A stretch of DNA of 64,000 bases. Source: Cristatella mucedo. Its lineage: Eukaryota > Bryozoa > Phylactolaemata > Cristatellidae. Position 1 is the first letter of the stretch, and every line of letters begins with the position of its first letter. The notes below the pieces were generated by a model, which was not told the origin of the DNA, made no database searches, and was given only the letters and a program-made list of their open reading frames with translations. Both the position numbers and the translations under genes were made by a program. Below, piece after piece: positions 1-11,084 of this stretch. The stretch covers positions 1,453,501 through 1,517,500 of the forward strand of contig WPIO01000085.1 in assembly GCA_009760855.2 (NCBI GenBank), written 5' to 3'.

Positions 1-860
1 TTTCCATTCAAGCTGATTGTCGCTGCCGTCGTCCACGACAATCTTCTTCAATCCAACTCATCGTCCCCAAATATTAATCCAGAATCCTTTCCGGCTCGCT
101 CTCAGCAAGCTGGAAATGCCGCTGCCTGGAATTGACGCTGGCTGGAATTGAGCGGCGCGGCATTCGGTGCTTCTTCTCTGAGCGATCGGCGGTCTAATCG
201 ATCGATACCCGAAATCGGTCCGCGGCAAGAACGAGGAAGACGCGACGAAACGCGACGGTCGTTCCTTCGCGGTCTTACGCGTCGCTCGCCTTCGGCCAAT
301 TCGTGGAGCGCGCGCTGCGAGCGCCCCGCGATCGGCGGCGGCGGAGTCCTAGTTCTCCGAGGTCAGGGATTACACTCCGCTGAAGCGTCATGATGCGGTA
401 TCCGCCGATTCCGTTGAGGCCGCATCGCGCCTGCACCGGCGTCGCAATCTCGCGCCCAGTTGTTCGGGCCTCATGCCCGCCCATATGGGTCGCGCACCGG
501 CGCAGACGCAGGTGACCTGAGTAAGTGCAGGTGCACGTGACGCCGGAAGAAGAACGCTTGTTTTGGCGAGAGCCGAGCGAGGATTGAACGCTGAGCTAGA
601 CGCGCGCAGCGACAGTGTGCGCTTGAAAATGCCAATGAGGTCAGTAAAATCCCCTATTCGCACGTGCGTCCAATTCACGCCGCGAGCTCGCGACCCCTTA
701 GTAGCGGCGAGCAGGCTGGTGCGTCCGCGGGAACGCCGCTTTCGGCGGCGACCAGCTCGGTGCGCGGGGTAGACGCGCACCGAACCGAATTCGGCGGTTG
801 GCTACGCCGCTCGGTAAGCGGCTGGTTCAGCCGCCGCCTCCTCCGCCGCCGCCGCCTCCT

Positions 861-893
<33 letters not shown>

Positions 894-2262
894 AGCCTTC
901 GGCGTTACGCGGTCGTAGCGTGAAGAGTCAACGTAAGTAGTAGGAAGTGTATAGAAGAAGAATAGTAAGAAGTGACGCAGAGCCGCCGGAGGAGAGCGCT
1001 GCATTTAACGTCGCCCCGGACGAGCCGTACGCGCTGCTGCGCCGGTACACCGCGGGTGCGCGGTCAGGATGTGAGCGGAGAGCGAGAGCGAGCGCGATGG
1101 GCTGCATTAGCCTCGGTGCTAGGCACGTAGCCAGGCGCAAGAATGCGATCAGCCCCGAGGGTTTGGAGGGAATTGACAAGATGGACGAATGTAGGCTGGA
1201 CGAATCTAAGAACGGACGCCGCGGTTGAGATCCGAGACAGTAAAAACTACGTCCGAGTTCACGTATTCGAGACGGGAGGGCGAGTAAAGGTCAGGGCCAC
1301 TGAGATAAGAGTCCATCTTTTGCAGCTCCGGTAGCTCGAGCGGGAGAGAGACTGCGCTTCGAGAGCACGAGGCGGGAGAGAGGCTGCGCTTCGAGAGCAC
1401 GAGAGTCAGTCGTAGCCTACGGCGACAGCTAAGCGTAACTGAGAGACTGCGCATTCGCGCGTCCTCCGTTAGCCGCCCCGCCCCGCGCCCCGCCCCCCCC
1501 CCCCCCGCTCGTATCTTGTCGTTCGCGGTAGCGGCGAGCCGCCCTCGCGGCCGGGGCGGGACGGGGCGCAGCGGGGCGGGCGAGCGTGTGGGCGGTCGGG
1601 ACAGTGGCTCGCCCTAGCATGCGGGAGGCTCGCCACACCGCCACCCGTGGGAGAAGGTTCGGGAATTTGGCTCATTTAACCCGGCTGCCCCGAGTCCGCG
1701 CGCAGCTTAAGCGCGTATAAACTGCAGCCGCTTTCGACGCCCAGCTGCTGCGAGCGCGCTGCTTCGAGCGCTGCTCATTGCGCGAACAGTCTCGAGCGGT
1801 CGAGTGCTGGCGGTGGCGGACCGACGGACGCCTTCTCGCCGTTACGAACGCCTGTCCGCCTCGCACGAAAACAGCCTGTCCGCCACGATCCCTAAACCCT
1901 CTTATAAATCGGCTAGATCGCCCGCCTGCCCGCGTAAGGAGCTTCCCCGCGCGTAGCGTTTCGCTTCGCCGCACTACCAGTCATTCAATCGTTTGCCTGC
2001 TGCATTCGTCAGCCCCGATAAGCTCGGCGCCGCTGCAAGCGAGCGAGACGGATGAGCGGCGAGCTGAAGGGCGTCGGCGGCGGAGGCGCGGCCGCGGCGG
2101 CTTCGAAGACGACGCGCCGCGGAACTTGACCGGAAATCTCGCGAGAAAAAAACGGCGCGGGCGCAGACGTCGAGGCTTCGGACGCTTCGGACGAAAGAAG
2201 AGCGACCGGTTTCGCGGCCTCGCCTGCGGCGGCGGACGCTCAGCTGAGGTGAACTCGCGGCC
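1..2262. other. GC-rich DNA upstream of the first fucosyltransferase
   Basis: No convincing coding exon is seen. It contains a (CCG)n run at about 830-893, a poly-C run near 1491-1506 and a TATA-like GTATAAA at about 1715, roughly 550 bases before the first fucosyltransferase ATG. The high CpG content could reflect a promoter-associated island. That is inference; the transcription start is not visible. Confidence 0.4.
830..893. repeat. (CCG)n trinucleotide repeat
   Basis: Interrupted CCG/CTC run ending in about ten uninterrupted CCG units. Open frames across it are low-complexity Arg or Ala runs and are not treated as genes. Confidence 0.85.
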
Positions 2263-3558
2263 ATGCCGAGGGCGTCGTCGCGCTGGCCGACCGAGCTTCG
2301 TCAGGCGGCGAGCGCCCGATGGAAGCAGCAGCAGCTGCTGCTGTCCGCTGCCTGCAACCACCGGAAGCTGTTGCTGCTGCTCGCGCTGCTTCTGCTCTGC
2401 TTCGGCTTGGCGTCGCGGCTGCGGGAGACGTCGCTCGCCGTGACCGCCTTCGCCCCATGTCCGGCGCCGTCGGATTCGAGGGTCGGAGAGCAGCCGAACG
2501 CCACGAAGAAGGCTGTGGTGCTCTTCTGGACGACGTTCTGGGGCTTCCCCTTCGAGAGCTACTTGAAGCAGAGCTTCCTGCCGAGCTGGCCGTGCAGTCA
2601 CCACTGCGAGCTGACCTACGACCGGGGTCGCGTGCGAGACGCCGACGCCGTGCTGTTTCACGCCTGGGACTACGACCCGAAGCTGGCTCCGAGCCATCGC
2701 TCTGCGTCGCAGCTGTGGATATTCTTCAACCTCGAGCCGCCCACGTTCGGTTTCACCACGACCAGACACGATCACGTGTTCAACGCCACCATGACGTACC
2801 GCCGCGACTCAGACCTTCCAGTCGGCTACGGCCATTTCTCGGCGGCGGCAGCGTCGGTCAACCGCAGCCTGCCCGATCCGATCGTGGCCGATTTCGAAAG
2901 GCGCCGCCCGCGAGCCTACTGGATGGTCGGCAACTGCGCCGGCGACCGAATGGCCTACGTCAGACAGCTGTCGGCACACATCGAAGTCGACATCGTGGGC
3001 AAGTGTGCGCCGCCCGGCTCGATCGCCTGCAACGGAAGCAGGGACGTGACAGCGGAGTCGGACTGCGAGCTGCAGCTCAGCTCGACGCACGCCTTCTACT
3101 TGGCGTTCGAGAACTCGCTGTGTCCCGACTACGTGACGGAGAAGCTGTGGCGAGCGCTGGCGTCGCCCGGCGGGGCCATACCGGTCGTCATCGGCGCCCG
3201 TCTGAGCGACTACGAGGCGCTCGCGCCGCCCGACTCCTTCATACACGCCGAGAACTTCACGTCGGCGCGAGAGCTCGGCGCTTTCCTCGCCAAGGTGGCG
3301 TCGAGCCGCGACGCGTTCCTCTACTATCACCGCTGGCGCTCGAGCTACGACGTGTCCGTCGGCTGGCACCGCGAGCTGGCCCGCGGCGTCTGTCGCCTGT
3401 GCGAGTCCCTGCATCGCGGCGAGCTGCGGCGCTCAATGCCGGTCAAGGCCGATCTGTCGCGATGGGCCAACGCTGGCTGCAGGACGAAGTGGCCTCTTAA
3501 TGGCGCAGGTGACGCCAGCTCGCTCACTACTGCTGGAAACCGTTCGTTGGGCGTCTAG
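2263..3558 (+). CDS. alpha-1,3-fucosyltransferase (GT10), copy 1
   Basis: A 431-residue intronless ORF. The family transfers fucose from GDP-fucose to GlcNAc in glycans, as type II Golgi membrane enzymes. Visible order: short basic cytosolic tail, one hydrophobic anchor at about 35-50 (Leu-rich), a short stem, then the catalytic domain from LFWTTFW. The hallmark GT10 donor-site motif FYLAFENSLCPDYVTEK lies at about 278-294. TYRRDSDLPVGYG, YWMVGNC and VDIVGKC also match conserved family blocks, and possible N-glycosylation sites include NATM, NRSL, NGSR and NFTS. The start is the first ATG, directly before the basic tail and anchor. Oddity: the sister copies stop right after a WPQ tripeptide, but here the Gln and stop are replaced and the frame runs 20 residues further. 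Catalytic sequence is closest to the copy at 26648; the N-terminus is unlike it. Confidence 0.93.
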   Translation: MPRASSRWPTELRQAASARWKQQQLLLSAACNHRKLLLLLALLLLCFGLASRLRETSLAVTAFAPCPAPSDSRVGEQPNATKKAVVLFWTTFWGFPFESYLKQSFLPSWPCSHHCELTYDRGRVRDADAVLFHAWDYDPKLAPSHRSASQLWIFFNLEPPTFGFTTTRHDHVFNATMTYRRDSDLPVGYGHFSAAAASVNRSLPDPIVADFERRRPRAYWMVGNCAGDRMAYVRQLSAHIEVDIVGKCAPPGSIACNGSRDVTAESDCELQLSSTHAFYLAFENSLCPDYVTEKLWRALASPGGAIPVVIGARLSDYEALAPPDSFIHAENFTSARELGAFLAKVASSRDAFLYYHRWRSSYDVSVGWHRELARGVCRLCESLHRGELRRSMPVKADLSRWANAGCRTKWPLNGAGDASSLTTAGNRSLGV

Positions 3559-4830
3559 ATCAATCTGCGGGCAGCCGCGGCGGCCGTCCGGCTTCGGCGG
3601 GACTCGCAGTAAGTAAAGCCTTTTTTACGGCCGCGAGCGAACGACGCGCCGACCGCTGTCTGCATCCCGGAAGCGTCGCCAGTCCCGGAAGCGGCGGCTC
3701 AAGCGCTCCGCACTCTGCACCGGGTGCGCGCGTCGCACGGCGAACGAAAGGTCAGTCAAGGTCAAGGCCGAGCGCCGAACGACGATCGCGGCATGCAGCG
3801 CCGCCAGCGTCTTCGCCGGAGATTCCGAGCTCGCGTCAAAACATGGGACCTGCAGGCAGGCGACGGCGAATGGACTCGCTGCGACAAGCTGACAGCAGCT
3901 GCTGCCGACGCGTAGCGGCCCAGAGCGGCGACTCGTCGCCGACTGGCGAGCGACGCCGCGTCGTGCGTGGGTGCAAACGAGACGCGCCGGTAGCTTCGAG
4001 ACTGGCGGTTCTCTCCTCGCCGCCGGCTGAAGCGACGGCAGAGGAGAGAGGTGGGTTGGGCGGATTTCGCATTAAAACTAAGCGCACGTCTCGCTCTGCT
4101 TAGGCAGCAGCGAACTCGTGCGCTAGTGGCGACAGCAGTCGTCATCGCTGCTTATGACTCGCTGGTTCAGAACGTGATCTCGGTACTAGCACGCGATCTC
4201 GGCACTTGTTCGCCGTCGACTCTCGTCCTCTTCTCGGATACAATCTCGGAGCAAAGTGCGAGTGCGCGACGTACGCGCCAGCAGATCAGTGTAATTACGA
4301 CCTTCACCTTCACGCGACTTTCTTTTTCGCGAAATTCGCACCGCGAAAGCAGGCGAGAACGAACGGTAACGAAGCGTCGCGGGCGGGGCACAGCCTCGAT
4401 CGCAGCGCCCCGCCCGGACAGTGTCGCTCGAACCGCCAAGCTTGTCGCGATCGCGCGACCTTCACCTTGTCACGACCCTCGCCAGATCGGGTTTCGGCAC
4501 AGTGCGCGCGAAAAGACCTGGAACTCGGGCAGAAGGCAATGAAATGATGACGCACGGGGCACCGACGCTCGCGGTATTCCGACGACAGCACAGTGCTAAC
4601 AGCAACGCCGAATGAGACAGAGCGAAAACGATAGCGTGCACGTTACGACGGATGACTCGCTCGAAGGCGACGGCGGCAGCTCACGCTAAGCGCAGGGACT
4701 TTTTCTTTTTACTCCAAAGAAGCGACGGCCCACGCTTTATACGGTGGCAATGGCAATGGCAATGGCAATCGTAACTCACCGACCGTCGTGACGTCACTAC
4801 GTTACTTGTCGCACATGTAATCTAACGGAA
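3559..4830. other. GC-rich intergenic DNA
   Basis: Follows the first fucosyltransferase. Several overlapping open frames occur on both strands, but they are low-complexity Arg/Ala/Ser and share no motif, as expected of GC-rich non-coding DNA. A short GGCAAT tandem repeat occurs near 4745-4769. No gene is called. Confidence 0.5.
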
Positions 4831-5265
4831 TGTACATTACATTACATCTCCGTCTGTAACTCCACAAAGATGTAAAGACCATGTGTGGGTGTTACGCAGG
4901 AGAGTTTTGCACGACGCACTCGCAACCTAAGCGACTTCCGGAATACGCCCATTCGGTAGCCAACAGATTTAATCTCACGCAAACAGCGAGAAAGAGAGCG
5001 AGAAGAGAGATGCGAAGGGAAGAAGCACGCGCCAGATTAATGATAATAAATTAATAAATGACATAAGATAATAAATAAATAAATAAGATATTAGATAAAT
5101 AAGATATATTCACATTCAGGAGAGCAGTTGAGACAGTGAGTGAGTGAGTAGCATGGAAGTAGCAGCAGCTCAGCAGCAGCTGAACAGGATGCGCCATAGT
5201 CGGCCGGCAGCAGGAGAATAGTTGACGTTGCGTAAGAATCGTGGACCTGCAGAGCTAAAGCTTGC
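4831..5265 (-). mobile_element. LINE-family-B 3' region, minus orientation
   Basis: Shares a diverged block (CTCCGTCTGTAACTCCACAAAG, then GTGTTACGCAGGAGAGTTTT, then CATTCGGTAGCCAA) with 6785-7130, with the opposite-strand copy at 13090-13296, and with 31425-31725. The 6785 copy continues into a reverse-transcriptase C-terminus, so this is interpreted as the 3' untranslated part of a CR1/L2-like LINE. AT-rich DNA interrupts it near 5040-5110. Confidence 0.6.
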
Positions 5266-5289
5266 GTATGTGTGAAGCGCCTGAGCAGA

Positions 5290-5480
5290 GATTGATAATA
5301 ATAATAATAAATATATTACATAAATATAATATATGTAATAATAAAACATAGTATAGTAATTATATATAACAAATTACTTGATCTATTATGTATTATTAAT
5401 TATAATATATATATATATATATATATTAATTATATATATTAATATCTATTACGCATTGTTATTTTTATTTATTTTTATCA
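5290..5480. repeat. AT-rich tract with (TA)n
   Basis: Low-complexity TAATAA, ATATAT and TTAT sequence, including a (TA)n run near 5404-5426. No gene is seen. Confidence 0.75.
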
Positions 5481-5725
5481 TTCTTCTTACTCCCGATGGA
5501 GCGACGGCGGTCAGGCCCATGCTTTACACAGCGGCCATATAGTAACTCGTACTATGATCTCGTTCGCACGTAGCCGTAAATCGCGCTTCTCTTGAGCTTC
5601 TGCGTAATTCGCGGCAGCTGTCTCGCGCTCGGCTCTCGAGTTACAGTTCAGCAGCCATGTTTGCTCCTAGTTTGCGATCGCGGCGCATCGACGACGATCG
5701 GCCGTCGGACGATCGATCCGGGGCT

Positions 5726-5764
5726 CCGGAAGTGAGAGCTCCGGAAGTGAGAGCTCCGGAAGTG
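5726..5764 (+). promoter_or_regulatory. three tandem ETS-type sites
   Basis: CCGGAAGTG occurs at 5726, 5741 and 5756 as a 15-bp tandem unit. CCGGAAGT is the classic ETS/GABP core, common in TATA-less metazoan promoters. The surrounding 5500-6200 is GC-rich, but no adjacent gene was identified, so a promoter role is inference. It could simply be a short tandem duplication. Confidence 0.35.
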
Positions 5765-6784
5765 AGAGCTGCGATCTGAGGCTCGGCTCGCTGTTCGTCG
5801 CGTGGCTGCGTCGCGTGGCTAGCGCTTGACGATCGTCGTCGTCGAGCCGCCGAGCGTCGTAGTCTCAGCGGCGGGCCTAGCTGAGCAGAGATCGGCGCAT
5901 GTTGTCGTAGCCGTGGCCGTTCGGAGTCAGTTCAGTTCAAAGTTTCGAGAGCTCGGCTGCGACGCAGCAGCGTAGCGCACTACTCGGCATCGTCGACGAG
6001 CGACGGAGGAAGGAGGAGGAGGTGAAGGAGGAGCAGGAGGAGGAGGCGCCGAATAACTGCGCCTCGCTGTTTTTAGATCGACCGACACGACAGTCTTGAA
6101 AGCGGACGACAAGTCAAAAGGGAAAGAGACCGGAGACCTTTTATCTTTTTCTTTGAAATCGCCCAGGCGCTCCGGCCTCGCAATCCGTGCGGCGTGCGGC
6201 GCCCACAATTACAAGAGAAGAAGAGAAGAAAAAAAGAAGAGAAGAAGGAAAAAGAAAAAAGCTTCCTTCGCTGCTCGCCTTATGGCCGCTGGGGCGGCCG
6301 TGATCGTGACCTCTGACCCGCGCATCGTGAGCTCGGACCGACGGAAATTCGTCTCACGACCGCGACACGCGATGACGCTTCGATGGAGGAGAATCGCCGC
6401 AAATCGCCGCTGCGAAATCGCCAATGAAATCGCGGCCATTCAGATCGCGGCCATTCACAGCCTGCAATCGCACTGAGAGCAAGCTGCCTTCCTGCCGATG
6501 TCCAGGCACCTAGCACCGTAGCGTCGTAGAAAAGATCCGACGTAGCAGGCAGGAATGGCCGCCCCTGGGTCTTAGCCCAGGGGTCACGTGCTCCCAAGAC
6601 CCAGGGGTCACGCGCTCCCTCTATACGAGCCGTGGCTTCGAGTCCGGCAGTCGGCGATCCTTTAGTGACCACTGCAAGCGCGGGTGATAGCCGTGAAGGC
6701 TCTTCTGCCGCTATATAAATATATATTATGCATAGAAAATATACGTCGAGCGAGCCTGTGGACTTGCTTTGCTGAGTCATAGTA
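5765..6784. other. intergenic DNA with purine-rich and repeated blocks
   Basis: Contains an AAGAG/AAAAG-rich purine stretch at 6211-6262 and a short unit GACCCAGGGGTCACG present as direct and partly inverted copies at 6562-6620. No coding region is supported. Confidence 0.45.
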
Positions 6785-7400
6785 GAACTACCATATAGTA
6801 CGTAATGTAATGCAATGTATCTCCGTCTGTAACTCCACAAAGTCATAAAGACCACGTGGGTGTTACGCAGGAGAGTTTTGTGTAGCGCACTCGCAGCCTA
6901 AGCAGCTTTCGGTACGCATTCGGTAGCCAAAAGACTTTGTCTCAAGCAACAAAGAGAAAGTGGCAAGCATAGCAGAGTCAGGAGAGCAGTTGAGGTAGTG
7001 AGTAGCATAGAAGTAGCAGTTCAGGACCGCTGAAAAAGACGTGCCATAGTCGGCAGCAGGAGAGTAGTTGTCGTTGCATAAGAATTGTGGAAGCGAGTTC
7101 CACAGTCTAGGACCTGCAGAGCTAGAGCTTCCGTCGCCACCGCTCTTTAAGTGGAAGTAATGGGACAGCTAATTTATTGTCCACACAGGACCTGAGGGCG
7201 CAAACAGGCTGAAACTGATGCAGCAGTTTAGCTAGGTACGAAGGAGCCAAGCCGTGGCGGGCCTTGTGGGTCAGCGTAAGAACTTTGCTCTGTATCCGTT
7301 GCTCAACCGGCAACCATCCTAGCTCTTTCAGCAAAGGAGACACGTGCTCAAACCGCCGGGACTTGAAGACCAGCCTGGCAGCCATATTCATTGTCCGCCA
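6785..7400 (-). mobile_element. truncated CR1/L2-like LINE (family B)
   Basis: On the minus strand, 7391-7122 translates to the C-terminal part of a LINE reverse transcriptase. It contains LGWLPVEQRIQSKVLTL and a HGLAPSYL block, typical of the region after the RT core in CR1/L2 elements. The 3' untranslated part shared with other family-B copies follows, to about 6785. It is 5'-truncated, with no RT active site present. Confidence 0.75.
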
Positions 7401-8585
7401 TATTAATAGCTTTCTTTCGCTTCTCAGCCAAAAGGGAATTACAATAACAACCAGCGTGACGTCAGTGCGCCATCTTGCCGCGTAGTGTAAGTGCGGGATG
7501 GGTGGCGGACGTGACGTGACGGACTTCCTCGCTGTAATTAATGGGGATTTTAGGGCACTTTAAAATGCACTTTAAAATGCCTATTTTGACATGCATTAAA
7601 AGTCAATGCACTTCACTAGCTCTTCGACTATGCCCTGCCGCCATGAGTCAGCGGCGCTGCAGCCCCCCCCCCCCGCTACGCCGGAAGGAATTCGGCGTTG
7701 AGCTCGGACGAGTCGGAGTGCGGACGCAGCCCAGTCACGTGACGGTCTCGCGGAGCCAAACGCCGCGTCCGACGTCGACCGCGCTGCCTGCCGGTCGCGG
7801 CGCAGCGGCGGCGGCGCCGCCGCTGCAATCTGCAGATTCCACTAAGCTGACAGCAAAACCATGCCAAAGAAAACTGACCCCCCGACCCAGTTTCGGGTGG
7901 CGCCTGACCTTTCGACCCGCATCACTGGTGCTCATTGTTGCTAATGACAACTATTAATCATGCGGTGTCAGGCCTTTCAGGTCTGGTAGATCACCGCATC
8001 CCGGGAGCCGCGACCGCCGGCGTGCGTCAAACGGCCGCACGAGCCGTAATTGCGAGGTGATCGCGAGGTGCCCGACGAGCATTCCTCATTCCTAATTCCT
8101 CATTCCTCATTCCGCATTTCCCGAGAGCATTCCTGTTCCTGGCCAGTGCATTTGCATTGCACAGGGCATCCGGCGGAGTCGCGTCGCGTCGCGTCGCGCG
8201 CCACTCCCAACGAGCGCTGCCGCCGCAGCAGCAGCAGCGACGCGGCGGATCTTCGGCGACTAGTGCTGGACTCGCTGTAGTAGTTTAGGAGTTTACTCGC
8301 GCGCATTCTCGCCACCTTTACTTTGCTTTTGCGCCTGTCGCCCAACGAGATTAGCGCGCCGCCGGCGGCGTGCCGGAATGCACGCCGTCGGCACGCGGCA
8401 TTATCGACATGTCACCGATTGCTTTCTCGTCCGATTGCGTTTTGCACGCACGCGCGCGCGCGTGCGCTCGCTCGCCGCCTCGACTGTGTCGCAGCGTTCG
8501 CCAGATACGCAAGACTCGAGGGAAGCCGCAAAGTTATTGTCACTGCGCACAGCAAGCGGAAGGGGATCATCTTTTACTCGCGGAG
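7401..8585. other. GC-rich intergenic DNA
   Basis: Contains a short poly-C at 7664-7674, a CATTCCTCATTCC-type tandem near 8080-8120 and GCGTC repeats near 8175. Open frames overlap on both strands without recognisable motifs. No gene is called. Confidence 0.45.
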
Positions 8586-9213
8586 GCTTTGACCCGCGCG
8601 GGGGGGGGGGCTTTGACCCGCGGAGGCGTGCGTCGAGCGACAGGCTCGGGCAGCGGCTCGGTCTACCTACGCGAGGACCGCGCGACCGAGACAGGATCGC
8701 GCGATCAAAGACAGCTCGGTGGCCGAACGCTTGTGCGCGATCGCTCTCGTTCGCATTCGACCGCTTCCGGTCTCTGCTCCTCGCCCGTGAAAGGAAAGTA
8801 AGACTCAAAGGCGCAGGTGTCGAGGATTCGTCTGCTGAACGCTACGGTTTCGTTTCATTAAAAATGGCGTCGGTCAAGGTCGGGCCGGTGGTCAATCGTC
8901 GTCTAGAGTCGGCTATTGTAAAGCGCCTAGAAAGGGATTTGAGTTCTCCGAGAGCGCTTTATCAAATGTGTTATTATTATTATTATTATTATCATCCTTA
9001 GTAAGGTTGCTGAGCTCTCCAAATTGATGCGTCATTGCCTGCGCTTCGCCTAGAAGCTCGATAGAACTAGAAGCTAGCTCGATGAAACGGTTGATAGAGG
9101 ACGAGAGCTCTGCACTGAACCAGTGGCACGACGCGAAGCCACGCCGCCGTAAGCCCGCCCTCTTTCGTTGACTTCCGGCGGATTGGCTGCGCCTACCGAT
9201 ACGTGCGATGCAC
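8586..9213 (+). repeat. dispersed repeat family C, interrupted copy
   Basis: 8640-8850 resembles 11380-11580 and 25530-25730 (shared GCGACCGAGGCAGG-type and GACGGCTCGG blocks). 9130-9213 resembles 11597-11665 (GTTGACTTCCGG, then CTACGCCTACCGA). The two halves are separated by a LINE 3' tail at about 8905-8995, so the LINE appears to have inserted into an older repeat. Confidence 0.6.
8905..8995 (+). mobile_element. LINE (L2-like) 3' terminal fragment
   Basis: TGTAAAGCGCCTAGAAAGG, GAGTTCTCCGAGAGCGCTTTAT and a (TTA)n tail form the 3' hairpin-plus-tail that ends every L2-like copy in this window. Only the last ~90 bp are present. Confidence 0.8.
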
Positions 9214-9587
9214 TCTAACGTTTGTGGAGCAAAAGGCGATGGCTGAAGAACTGAAGACCCGACATGGTGTCGGTAGCAAAATATTGGCAAAGCCTCTCAA
9301 GCTTCCAATACTTATAGTTTTAACCTCAATGCTTTTGAGCTCAGCACAGGTGCTAGCAAGCCTAGAGCTAGCCTCAAGCTTCCAATACTTATGAGTTTTA
9401 ACTTTCTGAATAGTTTAACTAAAAAAACTTTACAGTTTAACTAATTTAATATGATATTATTATTATATTAAATAAACAATATTAAAAACTACAAAATAAT
9501 AAATTTAACTAACTAGCTAAATTCTTTAAATTTTATGAATTAATTTTAATTATTGAATTTATGAATTCAGCTTTGAATAAATTCAAA
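9214..9587. other. AT-rich junction beside the broken fucosyltransferase
   Basis: 9225-9370 resembles 12855-13010 (diverged shared repeat, CTCTCAAGCTT...GAGCTCAG). 9400-9587 is simple AT-rich DNA that abruptly replaces the C-terminal half of the adjacent fucosyltransferase copy. Confidence 0.5.
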
Positions 9588-10422
9588 ATTCGCCGGCGCA
9601 GTTGCCGACCATCCAGTAGGCTCGCGGGCGGCGCCTTTCGAAATCGGCCACGATCGGATCGGGCAGGCTGCGGTTGACCGACGCCGCCGCCGCCGCCGCG
9701 GAGAAATGGCCGTAGCCGACTGGAAGGTCCGAGTCGCGGCGGTACGTCGTGGTGAAGTTGAACACGTGATCGTGTCTGGTCGTGGTGAAACCGAACGTGG
9801 GCGGCTCGAGGTTGAAGAATATCCACAGCTGCGACGCGGAGCGATGGCTCGGAGGTGGCTGAGACAAATAGTTGGCTGCGTGAAACAGCACGGCGTCGGC
9901 GTCTCGCACGCGACCCCGGTCGTAGGTCAGCTCGCAGTGGCGACTGCACGGCCAGCTCCTCAGGAAGCTTTGCTTCAAGTAGCTCTCGAAGGAGCTGCGC
10001 CAGAACGTCGTCCAGAAGAGCACCGCCGCCTTCTTTGGGCGAGAGCGTTCGGCAGCGGCAGCGGCGGCGGCACTGGCACGGGACGTTGGCAGAGATGGCC
10101 GTTGGCACTTTTGCCATCGAGGACATCAGCGGCGGCGGCGGCGACAAGGTGGCCGACAGCACAGCGGTGGCGTTTGAGCCATAGCTCTCGCTCGCGGCCG
10201 CCTTCGCCGCCTCTCGCCGTACGAGCGAGATATCCCGGCGTGCACGAGATCCAAGCAGCCGCGTCGGCCAGCGAACGCAGACGAGCAGCAGACGAGCAGC
10301 AGACGCCGCAGCCGATTGCAGCCAATCGCAGCCTCTTCGTCTTGCCCATCCTGCGCCCATGCCTACAGCAGCGGCAAGAGGCACACCGTCGTCGTCTGCT
10401 GCTGCTTCGACGACCGCTTCAT
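9588..10422 (-). pseudogene. fucosyltransferase pseudogene, copy 2
   Basis: The minus-strand catalytic N-half is clear (LFWTTFW, CELTYDRGRVRDADAVLFH, TYRRDSDLPVGYG, YWMVGNC). It ends at GNCAG, where AT-rich DNA takes over, so the donor-site motif FYLAFENS and the whole C-terminus are missing. The N-terminus starts at an ATG at 10422 with a KQQ-rich tail like the copy at 13382-14698, meets a TAG after 19 codons, and the later frame is shifted. The RLAAIGC anchor region is still recognisable in another frame. It is therefore both truncated and frameshifted. The 5' flank also resembles that of the 13382 copy, so the two probably arose by segmental duplication. Confidence 0.88.
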
Positions 10423-10437
10423 GTCCGCTGCTTCACC

Positions 10438-10478
10438 CAACGAGTGTCACCTCGCCAGCGGCGAGGTGACACTCGTTG
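10438..10478. repeat. perfect 19-bp inverted repeat, 3-nt loop
   Basis: Arms 10438-10456 and 10460-10478 are exact reverse complements (CAACGAGTGTCACCTCGCC). It lies 15 bases upstream of the pseudogene ATG. It is not followed by a T-run and is not read as a terminator. Confidence 0.9.
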
Positions 10479-10552
10479 CTCCGAGCAACGCACCAACGCT
10501 TCACTCTTCTCTCTCCAAAGGACGCTGCTCGTCTTTCGCGGCTGCTTTCAAT

Positions 10553-10942
10553 CTCTGTCTCTGTCTGTCTCTGTCTGTCTCTCTCTGTCTCTCCCTCTGT
10601 CTGTCTCAGTCTCTCTCTCTCTCTCTCTGTCTTTCTCTGTCTCTCTGTCTGTCTCTTTCTGAGTGTCTCTCTCTCTCTCTCTCTGTGTCTCTCTCCGTTT
10701 CTCTCTGTTTCCCTCTCTCTCTCTGTCTCTCTCTGTCTCTCTCCGTCTCTCTATGTTTCTCTCCGTTTCTCTGTCTCTCTCTGTCTCTGTCTCTCTCTGT
10801 CTCTCTATGTCTCTGTCTCTCTCTCTCTTGTCTCTCTCGTCTAGTCGAGACTTCTCGCCTACGTGTGTCGGTCTCCATCCCTCTGTCTTTGCCGCTATTC
10901 CCCCTCTCTTGCTCTCTCTTTCTCTCTCTCTCTCCCTCTCTA
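10553..10942. repeat. (CT)n / CTGT microsatellite
   Basis: Nearly 400 bases of CTCTGT-type repeats, GA-rich on the sense strand of the adjacent fucosyltransferase pseudogene. Long open frames in it are low-complexity Ser/Leu or Arg/Glu and are not genes. Confidence 0.95.
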
Positions 10943-11084
10943 TTGGGGACGCGAGCAAGAGTCACTTGGCACTACTTGGTTCGCAAAGCATCGGTATCAT
11001 CGTCCATCGCGTCTGCCATCCAACGCTCGATCGAACGCTGCTGCTGCTGCTGAAGAGCAGTAGACGGAGGCAAAGCTGTAAACC

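Noticed and set aside
10438-10478. Rho-independent terminator
   Set aside because: No T-run follows and the genome is eukaryotic.
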